This document shows positions 29,523-33,179 of a stretch of 33,179 bases of DNA, one piece after another. A program made the position numbers and the translations under genes. The notes below the pieces were generated by a model that worked only from the letters and a program-made list of their open reading frames with translations, had not been told where the DNA came from and did not search any database. Origin of the DNA: an uncultured Pseudomonadota bacterium. Lineage in GTDB: Bacteria > Pseudomonadota > Gammaproteobacteria > Ga0077536. The stretch is taken from positions 1 through 33,179 of the forward strand of contig CAJWTO010000011.1 of the NCBI GenBank assembly GCA_913047675.1. The letters are read 5' to 3'. Positions within the stretch are counted from its first letter, which is position 1, and each line of letters opens with the position of its first letter.

Positions 29523-30608
29523 ATGGCAGGAAATACTTTTGGAAAATTGTTCAGCTTAACTACAGCCGGCGAAAGCCACGGTTTAGGTTATGTTGGAATT
29601 GTAGACGGTTGTCCACCAGGAATGGCGTTGAGCGAGTCCGACTTACAAGCAGAGCTTGATAGAAGAAAGCCAGGCCAATCTCGTCATACTACTCAACGAA
29701 GAGAACCTGATCAGGTTAAAATATTTTCAGGTCTTTTCGAGGGGAAAACGACTGGAACTCCGATAGGACTTTTAATAGAGAATGTGGACCAGAAATCAAA
29801 GGATTATCAAAAGATACAGGGTAAATTTCGCCCCGGTCACGCTGACTATACTTACTGGCACAAATATGGGATTCGAGACCCTAGGGGAGGAGGACGAGCG
29901 TCGGCGAGAGAGACCTGCATGCGAGTTGCTGGCGGCGCTATAGCGAAAAAGTATCTGACTGCATACTATGGTATTTCTATTTACGCCTATCTATCGGCAA
30001 TCGGTCCGTTAGAATTTGCTTTTAAAGACAGGTCGGCGATTTCTAAAAATGATTTTTTTTGCGCTGACCCTGATCGGGTTGATGAGATAGATGCCTATAT
30101 GACAGCTCTGCGAAAAGAGGGAGAGTCTATTGGTGCTCGCATAAATGTTGTCGTTTCTGATGTCCCCATAGGCTGGGGCGAACCAGTCTTTGATCGTATA
30201 GACGCTGATATAGCTCGCGCAATGATGAGTATTAATGCGGTCAAAGGCGTTGAAGTTGGGGATGGCTTCGAATCTGCCCGGCAGAAAGGTACCGAACATC
30301 GAGACGAGATGGATGAAAATGGATTTCGAACCAATCACGCTGGTGGAGTATTAGGAGGTATTTCCACAGGGCAGGATCTGTTGGTGAGCATTGCACTTAA
30401 ACCTACCTCGAGCATCAGGATAGAGGGGGACACATTAGACACAGAGGGTAAGTCAACTAAAGTGTCTACCGGTGGTCGTCACGATCCTTGCGTTGGTATT
30501 CGCGCAGTTCCCATTGCAGAAGCAATGATGGCTCTCGTCTTAATGGATCATTGTCTGAGGCAGCGGGCACAAAATCCCGAACGAGATGATTATTTGGCAT
30601 CTAACTGA
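29523..30608 (+). CDS. aroC: Chorismate synthase
   Basis: 361 aa; [77 protein letters not shown]. Confidence 0.98.
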   Translation: MAGNTFGKLFSLTTAGESHGLGYVGIVDGCPPGMALSESDLQAELDRRKPGQSRHTTQRREPDQVKIFSGLFEGKTTGTPIGLLIENVDQKSKDYQKIQGKFRPGHADYTYWHKYGIRDPRGGGRASARETCMRVAGGAIAKKYLTAYYGISIYAYLSAIGPLEFAFKDRSAISKNDFFCADPDRVDEIDAYMTALRKEGESIGARINVVVSDVPIGWGEPVFDRIDADIARAMMSINAVKGVEVGDGFESARQKGTEHRDEMDENGFRTNHAGGVLGGISTGQDLLVSIALKPTSSIRIEGDTLDTEGKSTKVSTGGRHDPCVGIRAVPIAEAMMALVLMDHCLRQRAQNPERDDYLASN

Positions 30609-30642
30609 ACCCGCGTGGGGTTCCAATTTTGAAGAGTTTTAG

Positions 30643-31398
30643 CTAGTAGATCCTGAGGATCGCGGCGTCACCTTCGCCCTCGATATAGTCATCAAATTCA
30701 TCGCCCGGCGGGTTACCGTCGTAAATTACATACTCTCTTTGTTGTCTCCAGGCTTCTCGTACAAACGCATAGGGATCTAAGGCTGCCTGGTCGACCATAC
30801 GAGTGGCATCAAGTAAATTCGCCCTAGTATTAACTGCGCTGACAAGACTCGCAGGGATGGTTACTACAGCAGCTAGGTAGGTCAGTGGATTTGTAAATAC
30901 ACCCATGACTGGAGAACCAATATCTCTATAGGAGCTAGGCCCCATCAGAGGGATAGTTAAGTAAGCTCCTTCATCGGCTCCCCATTTTCCAAGGGTCTGT
31001 CCCAGATCTTCTTTCTTTTGAACCAATCCCATGGAGGTTGCAGGATCAAATAACCCGCCGATTCCAATAGTACTATTGATAACAAACCGTCCAGTACTTT
31101 TTACAAAGTCGAGTCCTTTGGCTTGGAGAAGATCATTAGTCATTGTGTTTAGTGAAGACACGTTATCAAAGAAATTTGTAATTCCTTTTCTGACTACTTT
31201 GGGAGTTACCGCAACATATTTTTTGGCTACAGGTTCAACAAACGACTTATCTAACTTGTCGTTAAACGCATAGATTTTTCTATTCATTGATTCGTGGGGA
31301 TCACCATTGCTAGTATTGGAAGTTGATGCGCAGCCAGCCATCAGTAATAAACATAGACCTCCCAGTAATCCTTTAACACGCCAATTGTTTAACGACAT
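30643..31398 (-). CDS. mlaA: MlaA/VacJ family outer-membrane lipoprotein
   Basis: Lipobox LLLMAGC after MSLNNWRVKGLLGG; DPHESMNRKIYAFNDKLDKSFVEPVAKKY...FFDNVSSLNTMTNDLLQAK. Start trimmed to ATG 31398. Confidence 0.95.
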   Translation of the reverse strand: MSLNNWRVKGLLGGLCLLLMAGCASTSNTSNGDPHESMNRKIYAFNDKLDKSFVEPVAKKYVAVTPKVVRKGITNFFDNVSSLNTMTNDLLQAKGLDFVKSTGRFVINSTIGIGGLFDPATSMGLVQKKEDLGQTLGKWGADEGAYLTIPLMGPSSYRDIGSPVMGVFTNPLTYLAAVVTIPASLVSAVNTRANLLDATRMVDQAALDPYAFVREAWRQQREYVIYDGNPPGDEFDDYIEGEGDAAILRIY

Positions 31399-31485
31399 TT
31401 TCTGCTGCTCCATCAAGTACCTATTATTAAATATTACATTATTCTTGGGGTCATTTACCACGATTTTTTATCTGATTTAATTAGT

Positions 31486-32094
31486 TTACTGCAGATCCGC
31501 GATTTTATCGTTGAGTTGACTGACTAAGCTATTAAATCCGTCTTTTTTTATTACGTAGGCGTATTCGGCTTGCTTGAGCGCTAGGTCCGACACCCCTTGT
31601 GCGATCACATTGATTATTCGCCATCTGTCATCTTTTCGGATGAGCAAATATCGCATCGAGATAGACTGGTCATCGACACTGCCATTCAAAGGAATTAAGC
31701 GTGTATCAACAACAGTCGATTTCTTTTTATCCTTCACTTTGGTCACTAAAAATTTTTCACCAGAAAACTTTGAAAAATGGCCCGCATAAGTAGCCACACT
31801 AAGGCGTTGCAATGTGTCCTGAAATACAGTCCGCTGTTCGTTAGAAAGAGTTGCCCACAAGTCACCAAGAATTATCCTAGCAATTGTCGGAAAATCAAAT
31901 GAGGCCTCTATTACTGGTTTCAGAGTTGCAATTCGTTCAGCCACCGAGGTTTCTTCTGGTAGCTGCATTGCGAGCAACAGCTCTGAATGCAGATTATTTA
32001 CGGTATCTTCAGCCGATTCGCTTTTTGGAACCGCAAGTGCAGATTGCCATGAGGTTAGGACTGCAGCTAGTAAAAGTGAATAAATTAAATTCAT
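31486..32094 (-). CDS. mlaC: MlaC/Ttg2D family (HpnM-like) periplasmic phospholipid-binding protein
   Basis: 202 aa; signal peptide MNLIYSLLLAAVLTSWQSALA; VIEASFDFPTIARIILGDLWATLSNEQRTVFQDTLQRLSVATYAGHF...WRIINVIAQGVSDLALKQAEYAYVIKKDGFNSLVSQLNDKI. Confidence 0.85.
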   Translation of the reverse strand: MNLIYSLLLAAVLTSWQSALAVPKSESAEDTVNNLHSELLLAMQLPEETSVAERIATLKPVIEASFDFPTIARIILGDLWATLSNEQRTVFQDTLQRLSVATYAGHFSKFSGEKFLVTKVKDKKKSTVVDTRLIPLNGSVDDQSISMRYLLIRKDDRWRIINVIAQGVSDLALKQAEYAYVIKKDGFNSLVSQLNDKIADLQ

Positions 32095-32157
32095 AATAGC
32101 TATTATGTAATTGACTCGGCAATTTATACAATCCTTAATCCTTTCTCGGTACTATTT

Positions 32158-33179
32158 TTAAAGATTTCGATAGCTTCGCTCTTTCCATCGGGTACGTTCG
32201 CCGCGCCAATATCGGATAGCAGATGTCCAGGTCATTGCTAGAAAAAGGACACTTGCTAAAGGCAGGGTGAGTAACCAAAAAGTAGGTAAATTATAAAATT
32301 TTGTGACTGGATGATATGTGATTGTCATGCAGATGAAGGCAGTAAGCGCGACGAGGCCGACATAAGTATCTGCAATAAATATCTGCATGAGTGGAATAGC
32401 GAAACATATCAGCATCAGTACCGTACACAGCATTAGAAGTGCTACTGAGTAGTTGAGTTGAGTATAGGCTGTCCGGGCGACCATGTTCCAAATGCTCCCT
32501 AGTGTCGTGCTGGGTCTGGTGGAGGAGACCAATGTACTCAGTCCCAACCAAGTTTTACCGCCTTTTTCTTTTATACGTTTTGCTAAAGTGCAGTCGTCTA
32601 TAATCGCATGCTTGAGACTTGTAAATTCTCCAATGTCTTTAAGTTTGCTAGTCTTTATTAGGATACAGCCACCGGCAGCCGCGGCTACATTAGAAGTCTC
32701 CTTGTTTGATAGTGCAAAAGGATAGATAAGTTTGAAAAAGTAAATAAAAGGCGGCAGCAGCAACTTTTCCCAGAAGGATTTCACGTGCAGTGTTGCCATG
32801 ACGGAGACTAGATCGTAATCGCGCTCTTTTTGCTTTTGCAGTAACGCGACTAATGCACCTTGTTCTAGTGCGATGTCTGCGTCGAGGAGAAGTAAGAGTT
32901 CGCTCGAAATGTATGGCAGTCCCTGTTGCAGAGCCCAGAGCTTGCCTGTCCAACCATCAGGAGGGTCTTCTCCATTTATTAGCGATACGTTACTTAGATT
33001 AAGTGCCTCAACGATTACTGCTGTGCCATCACTACTTTGATCATCCACGACGGTAATATGTTTTAAATCTCGTTGCGACGATAGAGCTCTTAGTGTCCGT
33101 TGGATTTGCTGTGCTTCGTCTCGCGCAGGGATAAGGGCGGATATGGTCTTACTTTGACTGTTTGACGTTGGGGTACGCA
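32158..33179 (-). CDS. hpnB: Glycosyltransferase family 2, HpnB-like (hopene-associated), 5' end beyond window
   Basis: Frame continues past the track start to the window edge: SALIPARDEAQQIQRTLRALSSQRDLKHITVVDDQSSDGTAV...GWTGKLWALQQGL...LLLDADI...WNMVARTAYTQLNYS...RYWRGERTRWKERSYRNL, HpnB-like. Confidence 0.82.
   Translation of the reverse strand, partial: RTPTSNSQSKTISALIPARDEAQQIQRTLRALSSQRDLKHITVVDDQSSDGTAVIVEALNLSNVSLINGEDPPDGWTGKLWALQQGLPYISSELLLLLDADIALEQGALVALLQKQKERDYDLVSVMATLHVKSFWEKLLLPPFIYFFKLIYPFALSNKETSNVAAAAGGCILIKTSKLKDIGEFTSLKHAIIDDCTLAKRIKEKGGKTWLGLSTLVSSTRPSTTLGSIWNMVARTAYTQLNYSVALLMLCTVLMLICFAIPLMQIFIADTYVGLVALTAFICMTITYHPVTKFYNLPTFWLLTLPLASVLFLAMTWTSAIRYWRGERTRWKERSYRNL

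Overview
Window of ordinary-looking gammaproteobacterial core genome (moderate/low GC, tightly packed). I see no rRNA, tRNA, IS element, prophage or CRISPR array. Gene order: folA(partial) > < apaH apaG ubiK (-) | amtB1 glnK amtB2 aroE (+) | dctM dctQ (-) | rsmA pdxA surA lptD, Lon-substrate-binding-domain protein, mpl, membrane protein, ispG (-) | msrB (+) | dcd apbC (-) | metG, rsxB-like, DUF1841 (+) | fdxA mutS (-) | htpG prmB aroC (+) | mlaA, mlaC/HpnM-like, HpnB-like glycosyltransferase (-, runs off the right edge). No dramatic new system is evident. The points most worth a second look: (1) lptD and prmB both have conserved N-terminal coding sequence with no in-frame ATG/GTG/TTG, only CTG; for lptD a GAGG Shine-Dalgarno sits 7 nt before the CTG. 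(2) The classic lptD-surA-pdxA-rsmA-apaG-apaH/folA cluster is split by an approximately 6.9 kb block containing ubiK, two different amtB genes around glnK, aroE and a TRAP permease pair. (3) A strong sigma54 (-24/-12) promoter with NtrC-like sites precedes amtB1. (4) A TRAP DctQM pair has no DctP. (5) An AT-rich 384-bp intergenic region carries two perfect DnaA boxes and a third, inverted near-match. (6) A hopanoid-associated-looking hpnB/mlaC/mlaA cluster lies at the right edge.
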